Positions 33,824 to 43,198 of a DNA stretch of 45,851 nucleotides are shown here, in pieces. The DNA lies in assembly GCA_937995755.1 (NCBI GenBank), contig CALKJD010000003.1, positions 1 to 45,851 of the forward strand, given 5' to 3'. The translations under genes and the position numbers were made by a program. Source of the stretch: an uncultured Saprospiraceae bacterium (GTDB taxonomy: Bacteria; Bacteroidota; Bacteroidia; Chitinophagales; Saprospiraceae). The notes beneath the pieces were generated by a model. It made no database searches, was not told the origin of the DNA, and saw nothing but the letters and a program-made list of their open reading frames with translations. How positions within the stretch are numbered: position 1 is the stretch's first letter; every line of letters begins with the position of its first letter.

Positions 33824-36535
33824 TTAAAGTTTGATAAATTTGGTTTGTGCAAATTTTTCTTTTCCAAGTAAAGTAACATAATACATGCCAGGGATTAGAT
33901 CTGCAGATACTTGGATACGATTTGTATTTTCTGATATCATTTTACTCAAAACCTTTTGTCCTTGACTATTATGGATTTCTATTGAAAATCGAGTTGATTG
34001 AAGTTCTTCATTTATTGTAATAACTATTTCATTATCTAAAATAGGATTAGGAGTGATCTTCACACCACCTATTACTTCTTGATTTTCTACAGCGGTAACA
34101 GAGTTACTTATTATTCTCAACATAGGACGTTGGTCACTAAGTTCATTGTCAAATGAAGATATAGTGTAATAACTATTTGTAGGCTCATTAATTACGTTAG
34201 AATTGAGTCTTACAAATGCAAATTTATTACATGCCCCTGTTTCGTAAAGGTTATTTAATTCGGTGCCAAATGTGTTTTGTTGGTCTGTAGTAAGACCTAT
34301 AAGTCCACTTGATTCTGTATCTATTAAGTTTTCAGCGATGATAGTACCCATGGCGCTATTGTCAGCTTCACCAGAGTAAAAATCTGTACCGAGTACATCA
34401 CTTTTAGTTCGCATTTCTACTAAGTGCATATCTATTCCACCCGTTGGGTTTCCAGCTACATTTTCAACATTGAGGATAACATCAGCGGATACTACTTTCC
34501 TTTCACTATCAATACATGGAAGTTGAAATGGCATAACCGCAGAAGCATCTTCCCCATCATCATAATCTCCAATTTGAAATGATGGCATTCCTACCCACAT
34601 TAATTTGGAATTAGACTTTACTAATTGATCATGTCTATGTGAAGGGACATAATGCACTGTCATTAGTTCTTCCGCTTCAGTTGTTGCTGTCGTGGAAGAG
34701 GTTAACGACTTATTGCCAAAAGCATCAACCGCAACAACACCAAATGAGTACTCTTGCCCAGAATCAAGTCTAGTAATTTGGATGAGATTTGACGTCGATG
34801 TACTTATATTATTATCGTTTATAGTTATTTCATAATACGCTACACCCGTGTTATCTGCGCTTTCATCCCACTCTAAAGTAATGTCCGTTTGTCCTGAAGT
34901 AAACTGCAGATTCTCAGGGCTTGATGGTGATTCACGATCAGTTACAGTAGCGTCTTTTTCAAAGCAACCTAAGTCAGGAAGTCCAATATTTCTTAATTTG
35001 TCTTGTTGGTCAACTCTAGGAGTACTCGTAGCCAAGCCAGCATCTACGCCTGCTGATGTATCGCTAAGATGAAAGTCCCAATTGTTGTAATCAGCATATA
35101 TACTTTCATAATCCAGTGTGATCAAATTGTGATCTACAGTAGCTGGTTCTAATCCGTCATCTTGGTAGCTTGACATGATATTATTTCTTACCAAGTTTCC
35201 GAAACTATGATCATTACCTACTTCAACTTTTCTTGGACTGATTCTTATCCATGGTTTAAATTGTGGAGAATAATAATTAAATGGATTTCTGGTAACTGTG
35301 TTATTACTTACGTTACAGTTTTTTGCACCGTACAATGCGATTCCATGTGCATGGTGTGTGACTACCAAGTTATTAGTTACTGTCCAATCCTCAGCAAATC
35401 CATCAAAATCGACTATACCTTGCATGATTTCTGTTGGTAATTGTAGGTTGGGATCTGCTATATCTGCAACTTGATTTCCAATGATTTCAACATTCTTTAT
35501 AGGGTTGTTGAAGGTGTAACTTTGGATTCCATCATCATGCTGTGGTCTAGTGGGGTGATCGTAATCATATACCGTAGCATTTTTGATCTGGTTAAAGTTT
35601 ACTTTTTGATTGTTAGCTAAAGTTCTTACTGCATCTGCACCAAATCTATCAATGATATTATATGAAAATTCGTTGTAAGCTTTTCTCATTTCTACAGTAA
35701 ACCATGTATTCTTAAAGAAGTTGTTTCTGAACACACACTCAGTACCTGATGATAGTATTCCATTCCCAGAGCCTGCGTACCACATTTCATTTGTTGTCCA
35801 CACGCTTGCGTCATCTATAGTGTAAATGTTGCAGTTGGTTATTTCTATATATTTTGATCCAGCGAAAACGTTGATTAGTGTTTCTGTGTCAACTTTGTTT
35901 TCGTTTTGAGGCGAAATGTCTAGTCCAGATACATGCCAATTAGTAGTGAATGAGAAGTTTAACCTTTTAACTCTTGGTGTATGCCCAACGGCAGCTAATA
36001 TCTTTACTGGGTTATTTCTTGTTCCTGTAAATACGGGTGATCCATGGAATCCATCTTTAAGAAAGATATACGTATTGTCATTTATTAATGAAGTCTTTGT
36101 AGCTAAAAATGAAGTCAGAGTAGCAAAAGGATCACTTTCTGTTCCTGTGGCATTGTCGTCTCCTATTGCAGGATCAATGTAGAATACAGTAGCATTATCA
36201 TCTAAAGGAAGCACCGATAAATCGAATGCTACAGTGTTAGATAGACTTCCACTTTGCGCATCCAACGTGATAGTGTATTTCCCTTCACTTCCTTCTTCAA
36301 GATCAAATACGAATTGACCATTTCCACTCTGATCATACGTGAGATCTCCAAAGTCAGGAAGGTCAGATGATGTAAAGTCTATGCTTTCAAAATGTTTAAG
36401 AGTAGAAAAATATACAGTTATTCTTGACCCTTCATATGCCGTCTGTGGACCTATCGGAGAAATAATAATATTTGAAGATTGAGCAGCTATAAACTGGGCA
36501 GAAATAATGAAAGAAAGTAGAAGGAATATTCTCAT
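33824..36535 (-). CDS. Secreted beta-helix/FN3 protein with T9SS sorting domain
   Basis: This 903-residue protein has a signal peptide ending near FIAAQ. Domains in order: an Ig/cadherin-like domain (about 25-110, SPIGPQTAYEGS), a right-handed beta-helix (about 115-530, entered at FYIDPAIGDDNATGTESDPF), a fibronectin type III domain (about 545-635), a beta-sandwich region resembling DNRLRE/CBM-type modules (about 640-820), and a type IX sorting domain with ITPNPILDNEIVI at the end. Shared blocks with the 496-residue protein at 27545-29035 (DRFGADAVR, HDDGIQSYTF, QGIVDFDGF, HHAHGIALYGAKNC) show the two are paralogues, one fixed to the cell surface and one likely periplasmic. It is the first gene of the operon that contains the regulator and kduI. 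A lyase role is likely but unproven. Confidence 0.85.
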   Translation of the reverse strand: MRIFLLLSFIISAQFIAAQSSNIIISPIGPQTAYEGSRITVYFSTLKHFESIDFTSSDLPDFGDLTYDQSGNGQFVFDLEEGSEGKYTITLDAQSGSLSNTVAFDLSVLPLDDNATVFYIDPAIGDDNATGTESDPFATLTSFLATKTSLINDNTYIFLKDGFHGSPVFTGTRNNPVKILAAVGHTPRVKRLNFSFTTNWHVSGLDISPQNENKVDTETLINVFAGSKYIEITNCNIYTIDDASVWTTNEMWYAGSGNGILSSGTECVFRNNFFKNTWFTVEMRKAYNEFSYNIIDRFGADAVRTLANNQKVNFNQIKNATVYDYDHPTRPQHDDGIQSYTFNNPIKNVEIIGNQVADIADPNLQLPTEIMQGIVDFDGFAEDWTVTNNLVVTHHAHGIALYGAKNCNVSNNTVTRNPFNYYSPQFKPWIRISPRKVEVGNDHSFGNLVRNNIMSSYQDDGLEPATVDHNLITLDYESIYADYNNWDFHLSDTSAGVDAGLATSTPRVDQQDKLRNIGLPDLGCFEKDATVTDRESPSSPENLQFTSGQTDITLEWDESADNTGVAYYEITINDNNISTSTSNLIQITRLDSGQEYSFGVVAVDAFGNKSLTSSTTATTEAEELMTVHYVPSHRHDQLVKSNSKLMWVGMPSFQIGDYDDGEDASAVMPFQLPCIDSERKVVSADVILNVENVAGNPTGGIDMHLVEMRTKSDVLGTDFYSGEADNSAMGTIIAENLIDTESSGLIGLTTDQQNTFGTELNNLYETGACNKFAFVRLNSNVINEPTNSYYTISSFDNELSDQRPMLRIISNSVTAVENQEVIGGVKITPNPILDNEIVITINEELQSTRFSIEIHNSQGQKVLSKMISENTNRIQVSADLIPGMYYVTLLGKEKFAQTKFIKL

Positions 36536-36626
36536 GTGCTTGGTTTATATATTTGTGAATATAGGATATTTCTATAGAGAAATGGTAATCCTAAGAGGTC
36601 GAAATAAAAGTAAATGTATAAAAATA

Positions 36627-36641
36627 TGTAAACGTTTGCAT
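36627..36641. promoter_or_regulatory. LacI-type operator shared by divergent units
   Basis: TGTAAACGTTTGCAT contains the palindromic core AAACGTTT at 36630-36637. It is placed to control the minus-strand operon with the regulator itself and possibly also the plus-strand receptor gene. Confidence 0.7.
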
Positions 36642-36668
36642 GAAGTAATAAAAAATAAGATAAATTTG
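36635..36668 (+). promoter_or_regulatory. Possible promoter of the second receptor unit
   Basis: TTTG at 36635-36638, inside the operator, and TAAATTTG at 36661-36668 match the Bacteroidota -33 and -7 elements, but the spacing is 22 rather than about 19 bases and the leader would be about 230 bases long. Confidence 0.4.
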
Positions 36669-36902
36669 ATTGTAAATAGTTTAATCCTTATTCATTGATT
36701 TATCTAATTTCAATAGGTTTTTAATGGTTAGACCTAGTTTTACTTTATGTAGTTTTTGGTAGAAGACATTTATGATATAGTAGATATTCCTAAATATTTT
36801 TGATGAATATGATTAGCTATCAACACGCTTAAAGTCAATAACTAACACATATAGTGTTTCTTTAATTAATAGTAGAATTAAAAAGTAATTTCAATTTTAG
36901 AT

Positions 36903-39785
36903 ATGATTACATACTTGTTTAGAATATCCGCTTTCCTAATGATTTTTGCAACTGCTCAGTCTGTTTGCTCACAATCTAATGCTACGCTTACCGGCGTCAT
37001 AAAAGATGATTTATCTGGAGAAACTTTAATTGGTGCTACGGTTGAGATTCTTGAAACCAATCTAAATACGGCCTCGGATATCGATGGGCAATATAGAATT
37101 ACATCTATTAAGCCAGGATCTTATGTGATCGAGATTAGATATCTAGGATATATAACTAAGACCATTCCTGTGGATCTCGCCAGTGGAATGGAGCAAGTAT
37201 TGGATATTTCTATGCAATATGAATCCGTAATGGCGGATGAAGTAGTGATTTCTGCTCAAGCAGAAGGACAGATATCGTCTATAAATCAGCAACTTGCTGA
37301 TAATACTATAAAGAATATAGTGTCAGCTAAGAAAATACAAGAGACTCCTAATGCCAATGCAGCTGAAGCTATTGGTAGAATCTCAGGTGTTTCAATAGTG
37401 AGAAACGGTGGAGAAGGTAGCAAGGTCGTAGTAAGAGGATTAGCACCTAAATATAATAAGGTACAAGTAGAAGGGATCAGAATGGCTGCCACAGGTGGTG
37501 ATGATCGTAGTTCTAACTTAAGCATGATATCGCCGTACATGTTGGATGGTATAGAAGTGTCAAAGGCTGCGATGGCGAATCAAGAAGGTGATGTGATTGG
37601 AGGTACGATTAATTTCATTTTGAGAGAGGCTCCAAATGAGCCTACATTTGATGCGATACTTCAAGGTGGATATAGTAGTCTTAATGATTCTTATTCTAAT
37701 GGTAAATTAGTAGTAGGAGGGAGTAGACGTTTGTTTAATAAGAAATTGGGTGTATTTGCTCAAATCGATTTAGAGCGTAGAGACCGTAGTTCTAATGAAG
37801 TAGCAGTTGATTATGTAAATAGAACGAATCAAGTGGATAGTTTCCCAGTGGCGCTTGGTGCGATGTCAGTCAGAGATGTAAGACGTGATATAAAAAGAGG
37901 AGGAGCAACGGTAGTACTAGATTACAAAATTCCCTCAGGTAGTATTAAGATGAGCAACTTTGCAAGTCTGATCAATACTAATCAACAGAACAATTATGAG
38001 TTATACAACCCATTTTTCAGTACACATAGTTATGGCTTGACAACATCTGAAAATGATGTGCAAGTAATGACTAACTCACTGAAATACACGCAGTCATTTG
38101 GTCAATATACCGTGGCTGCTGGCTTATCATTGTCTCAGTCTAATAATAAGCAACCGAGTAATACTGATTTTTTTGCTACTGAGCCTAATGCTTTTGAGTC
38201 GCAAGCTTCGTTTGTCAATACGCCTGATAGCATACAGTTCTATGCACGTAATGCGGTAGAGAATGCCAACGTCCAAAGAATATCAAAATCTCTATACGAT
38301 ACGAATGAGAAAGAAGTCGCTGCAGATATTAATTTGACCAGAGATTTTAATTTTTCTAAGCTGGTCAATATGAAATTGTCAGTTGGTGCTAAGTATAAGA
38401 AGTTGACTAAAGAATTTGAGAGAGAGAGTTTCACAATACCTGTAGCTCAGAGTGGACAAGGAGGAGCTTTTGTTACTGCTGCTATTGCTGAATTTGATTG
38501 GTTAAATTCAACCTTAGCGCCAGATGCAAGTAAGTTGCCCTATAGCTTGTTTTTGGATCAAGAATATGGAGTAAATACATTCCCTGAAGGTGATTACTTT
38601 ATTCAAAACGTTACTGATCAGTCGAAGCTACAACAGTTTGGAGATCTTGCTGAAGAATTTTATTACAAAGACTTTATATCATCAACTCGTGATAATTATA
38701 ATGGAGAAGAAGAATATAAGGCAGCCTATATTATGCCTGTGACTAAGATAGGTAGATCGATTACATTTATTCCAGGTGTTAGATTCGAAAATCTAAATAC
38801 AACGTACACTGCGAATAGGGGAGATAATACTTTTCAAGAATGGGATCAAGGATATTTTCACTCTGATACGACGATCACAAGAGGCAATAGCTTCTTATTG
38901 CCGATGTTTCATTTGAAGTATAAGCCAAACGATTGGTTTGATGTAAGGATGGCGTACACACATACCTTAGCAAGACCAGATTATAGTCAGATCGTACCTA
39001 AGTGGGATATCGGAATTAATTCTATTGCCTTCAATAATCCTTACCTAGAGCCTTCGCTATCAAAGAATTATGATATTTATTTTTCAGCCTACAAAAATAA
39101 ATTAGGTCTCTTTACGCTAGGTGGATTTTATAAGCATATCGATAATCTTATCTATAATGCGGGTACTTCAGTGGTAACCGCAGAAGACATAGCAACACAT
39201 AGTTTACCTGCCAATTCAGAAGGTGTGGCCATTTCAAAGATTATTAACAATAGTAACCCAGCAAACCTTTATGGTTTAGAAGTGGAATGGCAAACTAGAT
39301 TTTGGTATTTAGATAATTTTCTAAATGGTTTAGTACTTACGGCTAATTATACAAGAACATTCTCTTCTGTAGATTATGAACGTACAGTTTTAGAACAAGC
39401 ATTTTCACCTGAGCCTCCTTTTGTAACAGTAGAAGAAAAAAGCACACCTTATGAAGAGAGGTTAGTGCTTCAGCCAACAGATATATTTAATCTTACTCTA
39501 GGCTATGATTATAAGCAGTTGACAACTAGGTTATCTGTTTTGTATCAAAATGACATTTTCTCTAATCCTAATTTTTTCAGATTACTGAGAGGCGCTACAG
39601 ATGATTACTTTAGAGTGGATTTCAGTATGAATCAAAAATTGCCATGGAAAGGTTTTGAAGCTATCTTAAATTTTAGCAATTTAACATCTACTAAGGAGAG
39701 TGATTTACTTACAGTAAGTGGAGCGCCTACGAGAGTACAGTACTATGGATTTACATTAGACATTGGTCTGCGATATAGATTATAA
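36903..39785 (+). CDS. TonB-dependent outer-membrane receptor (second of two paralogues)
   Basis: This 960-residue protein starts with a signal peptide (MITYLFRISAFLMIF...VCSQ). It has a carboxypeptidase-regulatory-like domain (about 27-115, with GVIKDDLSGETLIGATV), a plug (about 125-245, with GRISGVSIVRNGGEGSKVV), and a beta-barrel with LARPDYSQIVPKWD, ending LDIGLRYRL. Blocks such as DDRSSNLSMISPYMLDGIEV, DRSSNEV and GATVVLDYKI are shared with the receptor at 10024-12933, so the two arose by duplication. It has no SusC-type features that I can see and no SusD follows. A T9SS beta-helix protein comes 32 bp downstream. It probably imports a related oligosaccharide, perhaps a different size class or side-chain type. 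Confidence 0.92.
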   Translation: MITYLFRISAFLMIFATAQSVCSQSNATLTGVIKDDLSGETLIGATVEILETNLNTASDIDGQYRITSIKPGSYVIEIRYLGYITKTIPVDLASGMEQVLDISMQYESVMADEVVISAQAEGQISSINQQLADNTIKNIVSAKKIQETPNANAAEAIGRISGVSIVRNGGEGSKVVVRGLAPKYNKVQVEGIRMAATGGDDRSSNLSMISPYMLDGIEVSKAAMANQEGDVIGGTINFILREAPNEPTFDAILQGGYSSLNDSYSNGKLVVGGSRRLFNKKLGVFAQIDLERRDRSSNEVAVDYVNRTNQVDSFPVALGAMSVRDVRRDIKRGGATVVLDYKIPSGSIKMSNFASLINTNQQNNYELYNPFFSTHSYGLTTSENDVQVMTNSLKYTQSFGQYTVAAGLSLSQSNNKQPSNTDFFATEPNAFESQASFVNTPDSIQFYARNAVENANVQRISKSLYDTNEKEVAADINLTRDFNFSKLVNMKLSVGAKYKKLTKEFERESFTIPVAQSGQGGAFVTAAIAEFDWLNSTLAPDASKLPYSLFLDQEYGVNTFPEGDYFIQNVTDQSKLQQFGDLAEEFYYKDFISSTRDNYNGEEEYKAAYIMPVTKIGRSITFIPGVRFENLNTTYTANRGDNTFQEWDQGYFHSDTTITRGNSFLLPMFHLKYKPNDWFDVRMAYTHTLARPDYSQIVPKWDIGINSIAFNNPYLEPSLSKNYDIYFSAYKNKLGLFTLGGFYKHIDNLIYNAGTSVVTAEDIATHSLPANSEGVAISKIINNSNPANLYGLEVEWQTRFWYLDNFLNGLVLTANYTRTFSSVDYERTVLEQAFSPEPPFVTVEEKSTPYEERLVLQPTDIFNLTLGYDYKQLTTRLSVLYQNDIFSNPNFFRLLRGATDDYFRVDFSMNQKLPWKGFEAILNFSNLTSTKESDLLTVSGAPTRVQYYGFTLDIGLRYRL

Positions 39786-39817
39786 TTACAAATAACTTTT
39801 ACTTAAAATATCACATT

Positions 39818-41452
39818 ATGAACTTAAAATTTTTACAACTAATCATATTTGTTTTCATAGGGAATATAGCATTTGGTCAAGCCGATACGCTAGTGGTTCC
39901 TTCAGATTTTGATGGTAGCCCATTTGGGTCTATGCAAAAATTTATTTTAGGAGACACATTAGCAGATGGCTCTAGAGTTAATGCGGATAGATATTATATG
40001 CTAGAAAAAGATAAGATCTATTTTCTAGATGGAATATTTTTTACGGATTTTGATTTTAAATTGATAGGAGAGCCTGTGTCTGGTGATGAAAAGCCACCAA
40101 TTATTGCGTCTACTGCAGGAGCAGATGGAGTGATACAATTAATACAATTCAAGTTTTTTGCAGATGCATTTGTTAAAGATGTAATCCTGCAAATGACGCC
40201 ACCAACAGGAACAGGGGAATCTAATGCGGCATTTTTCTTATCAGGAGAAGGTGCTAACTATGAATTTGATAATATAATGATTGAGTGGGGACTTTGGACA
40301 GGAATAGTAACCGAGAAGCCAGTAAATAAAATAGTAGTGAGAAATTGCTATTTCAAAAACACTCAGCACAAAACAAATATTTGGAATGGTCGAGGTATTG
40401 GATTCTTCCAAGAAAATCCTGCGGACACAGTTATTATTCAGAATAATACATTTTTTAATAATAACGCCTTCGCATTTTTTGCAGATATAAGTTCTATTCC
40501 TCCTGATTACTTATTATTTGATCACAACACTATTGTTAACTCAATGAAGTTTCCGCTGCATTCATTTTGGTTGCCAAATGCAACTGTGTCAAACAATCTT
40601 TTTTATAATGCGCACTCATATGGAGAAACAGCGGCAGATAAGGTGGGACAAGATCCTGATTTGTTAGAGTATGGTATTATTAATATAAGCCCTATTCCTT
40701 CTGATCTTTTAGACTACTATAGTATCACTGAAGATGAAAGAAAATATACTGTAGCTAATAATGGATTTTTCTATCAAGATGAAATTAAGTCATACTGGGC
40801 GGATTATAGTCTTCCAACAAACCCATTCATGAATCAGAGAGTAATGTCCATGTTTGGAGATGATAGTGGTTACCCTAATTTGGAAAACAATAATCTTGTA
40901 GTTGCCAACCCACAATTCGTTAATGAAGGTGAGGGAATGGCTGCAATGGTTCAGTGGATGAAGAACAAAAGAGATTTGATGGGTAATACGTATTGGGGAT
41001 GGGATTCTGATGGAGATAAGTTTGCCGTTCAATGGCCACTTATTGAAGATCTATCATATAGCAATCCTGCGGTTACAAATGCTTCTATAGGAGGATTTCC
41101 ACTTGGAGATTTAAACTGGTGGGGAGATGATGTGAAAGAAGATTGGGAAGCTTGGCGTGAGACGACATCTGTAGAATCATTGCCTTCAGAGATAGATGCT
41201 ATTCAGGTTTCACCTAATCCAACTATAGATATAACGAATATAGATATCTCGCTAAATGCGAAAAGTAATGTTCAGATATCTGTACATAACATCAATGGAT
41301 CTAAAGTAGCAGAAGTGATTAATGATAGCCTTTTCGCAGGAGAGCATTCTATCCAATGGCAGATACACTCTAGTATTGTAAGTGGAACATATCTAATCAG
41401 AATCGCAACAGATAATGATGTAGTAACAAAGAAAGTAGTAGTACAGAAGTAA
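39818..41452 (+). CDS. Secreted beta-helix protein with T9SS sorting domain (paralogue of 8339-9991)
   Basis: This 544-residue protein has a signal peptide ending near IAFGQ, a beta-helix middle (VVRNCYFKN, IIQNNTFFNNNAF, FDHNTIV, VSNNLFYN) and a type IX sorting domain from about 465 (VSPNPTIDITNI). It follows the second receptor by 32 bp, the same gap as in the other pair. Blocks shared with the protein at 8339-9991 include GDTLADGSRVNADRYYMLE, NNTFFNNNAF, DEIKSYW and GGFPLGDLNW. The sorting domain should place it at the cell surface next to the receptor, in the position where SusD would be expected. Whether it binds or cleaves glycan is not shown. A hairpin follows its stop. Confidence 0.87.
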   Translation: MNLKFLQLIIFVFIGNIAFGQADTLVVPSDFDGSPFGSMQKFILGDTLADGSRVNADRYYMLEKDKIYFLDGIFFTDFDFKLIGEPVSGDEKPPIIASTAGADGVIQLIQFKFFADAFVKDVILQMTPPTGTGESNAAFFLSGEGANYEFDNIMIEWGLWTGIVTEKPVNKIVVRNCYFKNTQHKTNIWNGRGIGFFQENPADTVIIQNNTFFNNNAFAFFADISSIPPDYLLFDHNTIVNSMKFPLHSFWLPNATVSNNLFYNAHSYGETAADKVGQDPDLLEYGIINISPIPSDLLDYYSITEDERKYTVANNGFFYQDEIKSYWADYSLPTNPFMNQRVMSMFGDDSGYPNLENNNLVVANPQFVNEGEGMAAMVQWMKNKRDLMGNTYWGWDSDGDKFAVQWPLIEDLSYSNPAVTNASIGGFPLGDLNWWGDDVKEDWEAWRETTSVESLPSEIDAIQVSPNPTIDITNIDISLNAKSNVQISVHNINGSKVAEVINDSLFAGEHSIQWQIHSSIVSGTYLIRIATDNDVVTKKVVVQK

Positions 41453-41478
41453 GTATTAAGTTTTTATAATGAGTTGTC

Positions 41479-41508
41479 TTTCTAGGTCCTTGTTTAAGGG
41501 CCTAGAAA
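41479..41508 (+). terminator. Terminator after the second receptor/beta-helix unit
   Basis: TTTCTAGGTCCTT at 41479-41491 pairs with AAGGGCCTAGAAA at 41496-41508, a 13-bp stem with one T-G wobble and a GTTT loop. It lies 26 bp past the stop. The T run after it is weak (GATTTTAA), but the stem is strong. Confidence 0.75.
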
Positions 41509-41727
41509 TGATGATTTTAATGCGATGCATCGAATTCTATTTTTCAATGCAAGTCAGTGAAAATTATATAGGTAATTGGAATTATAAATGCCATAAGGGT
41601 GGATGAAACACTGATGTGTTAGACACGCTTAATGATTGTTTTATGCAAAAGAGAGAAACTTTAAATTGTCAGTTATATAGAATCAGTAGCTGATGAAATA
41701 TTAACGTAATAGCTAAAAATGTATTTC

Positions 41728-42702
41728 ATGAAATATACTGTATTCTTGTTAGCTATTCTTTTTATCAGTATAACCTCATGTAATAATATTGATAAATCTA
41801 AAGTGCTGTACTTAGGGCATACATTGCCACAATCTCATCCAGTTCATAAAGGAATATTAGAATTCAAAAATGTACTAGAAGCCAAATCTAAAGGTTCCCT
41901 TAAAGTTAAAGTGTTTCCAGATGCACAGTTAGGGTCAGAAAGAGAGTTGCTTGAGTTACTGCAAATCGGAAGTGTAGCAGCTACGAAGGTAAGTGCCGCT
42001 ACATTATCCAATTTCGTCCCTGAATATAATCTGTTTGGTATACCATATCTATTTAGAGATAATGAGCATCGGTTCGATGTGTTAGAAGGTCCTATTGGAA
42101 GATCTATTTTGGAGAAGGGTAGTAAGTATTGGTTGAGAGGCCTTTGCTATTATGATGCTGGGAGTCGAAGTTTTTATACCAAAGAGAAACCTATAAGAAC
42201 ACCTGCTGATCTGGATAATCTGAAGATCAGAGTTATGAATAATCGTATGGCTATCAATATGGTGAATGCCATGGGCGGATCTGCCACCCCATTGTCCTAT
42301 GGTGAATTGTATACCGCTATACAGCAAGGTGTCGTTGATGGCGCTGAGAATAATCCACCTTCATTTGTCTCTTCAAATCATTATGAAGTAAGTAAATATT
42401 ATACATTGGATCAGCACTCTTCGATTCCTGATGTGCTTTTGATTAGTACTAAGTATTGGGATAAATTATCTGCAGAAGAAAAGGTCTGGGTGCAAGAGGC
42501 AGCGGATGCATCTGCTCATGCGCAAAAGAAGTTTTGGAGCGATTCTGTAAATGAGTCTATGAAGGTGATCAAAGAAGCAGGAGTCGAAATAATTATTCCA
42601 GATAAATCATTATTTGCCAATGAGACAGAATCTGTGTTGGATGGATTTGTAACACAATACCCTAACATGGTGGATATGGTTAATCAAATAAAAAATCCTT
42701 AA
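41728..42702 (+). CDS. dctP: TRAP transporter substrate-binding lipoprotein
   Basis: The ATG at 41728 gives 324 residues with a compact lipoprotein signal (MKYTVFLLAILFISITSC); an ATG at 41719 adds three residues and is also possible. The family pattern is clear: LGHTLPQSHPVHKG, the helix-rich middle, the segment LDNLKIRVMNNRM with the carboxylate-binding arginine, and PLSYGELYTAIQQGVVDGAENN. It would bind an acidic solute in the periplasm and deliver it to the DctQ/DctM membrane parts that follow. The lipid anchor is a departure from the free periplasmic binding proteins of Proteobacteria. Given KduI/KduD and the lyase-like genes, uronate or an unsaturated uronate is the likely ligand. Confidence 0.93.
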   Translation: MKYTVFLLAILFISITSCNNIDKSKVLYLGHTLPQSHPVHKGILEFKNVLEAKSKGSLKVKVFPDAQLGSERELLELLQIGSVAATKVSAATLSNFVPEYNLFGIPYLFRDNEHRFDVLEGPIGRSILEKGSKYWLRGLCYYDAGSRSFYTKEKPIRTPADLDNLKIRVMNNRMAINMVNAMGGSATPLSYGELYTAIQQGVVDGAENNPPSFVSSNHYEVSKYYTLDQHSSIPDVLLISTKYWDKLSAEEKVWVQEAADASAHAQKKFWSDSVNESMKVIKEAGVEIIIPDKSLFANETESVLDGFVTQYPNMVDMVNQIKNP

Positions 42703-42704
42703 TC

Positions 42705-43196
42705 ATGAGTAAAACGGAAGTTGTTTTTAATAAGGTAAATCGATTTTTGGAATTGTTTCTGATTTCAATTTTTGCCCTTTTAGTATTTGACGTATTAATT
42801 CAAGTAGCTTCAAGATATGTCTTAGGGGTTTCTTTTTCTTGGACAGAAGAGTTAGCTAGATTTTCACTCATATGGATGACTATGGTGGGGGCAGCATACC
42901 TCAGTGGGAAGAGAGAACATTTATCAATGGATTTTCTATATGAAAAATTATCTGATCGCAATAAGAGCAAAGCATCAATTTTTATTGAAGTTTTAATCTT
43001 TCTATTTGCGTTGGTCGTAATCGTAGTAGGTGGTAGTAATCTAGTGTATACTACACTCCACTTGGGCCAGTTGTCTGGTACCTTACGCATCCCACTGGGA
43101 TATATATATTCCATATTACCTTTTAGTGGATTGCTTATTATGGCATTTTCCAGTTATCATATTTTCAATATTTATACACGTAAAATTAATTACTAG
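42705..43196 (+). CDS. dctQ: TRAP transporter small membrane subunit
   Basis: This 163-residue protein has four hydrophobic segments and the conserved DctQ pattern SWTEELARFSLIWMTMVGAA at about 45-64. It forms the inner-membrane complex with the large subunit, joining it to the binding protein. It starts 2 bp after the dctP stop and ends 2 bp before dctM, so the three are one transcript. Confidence 0.93.
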   Translation: MSKTEVVFNKVNRFLELFLISIFALLVFDVLIQVASRYVLGVSFSWTEELARFSLIWMTMVGAAYLSGKREHLSMDFLYEKLSDRNKSKASIFIEVLIFLFALVVIVVGGSNLVYTTLHLGQLSGTLRIPLGYIYSILPFSGLLIMAFSSYHIFNIYTRKINY

Positions 43197-43198
43197 AT

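Larger units (their letters stand above)
36536..36902. other. Divergent regulatory region between the lacI/kduI operon and the second receptor
   Basis: These 367 AT-rich bases hold no gene I can support. A single CAAACGTTTG-like operator lies at 36627-36641, about 92 bp before the minus-strand start and 262 bp before the plus-strand start. A possible plus-strand promoter element follows it at 36661-36668. The part from about 36700 to 36900 shows no recognisable signal. Confidence 0.75.

Noticed and set aside
41523..41532. CGATGCATCG palindrome in the gap after the second beta-helix gene.
   Set aside because: It is a single short palindrome with no other copy noticed and no promoter element close by.
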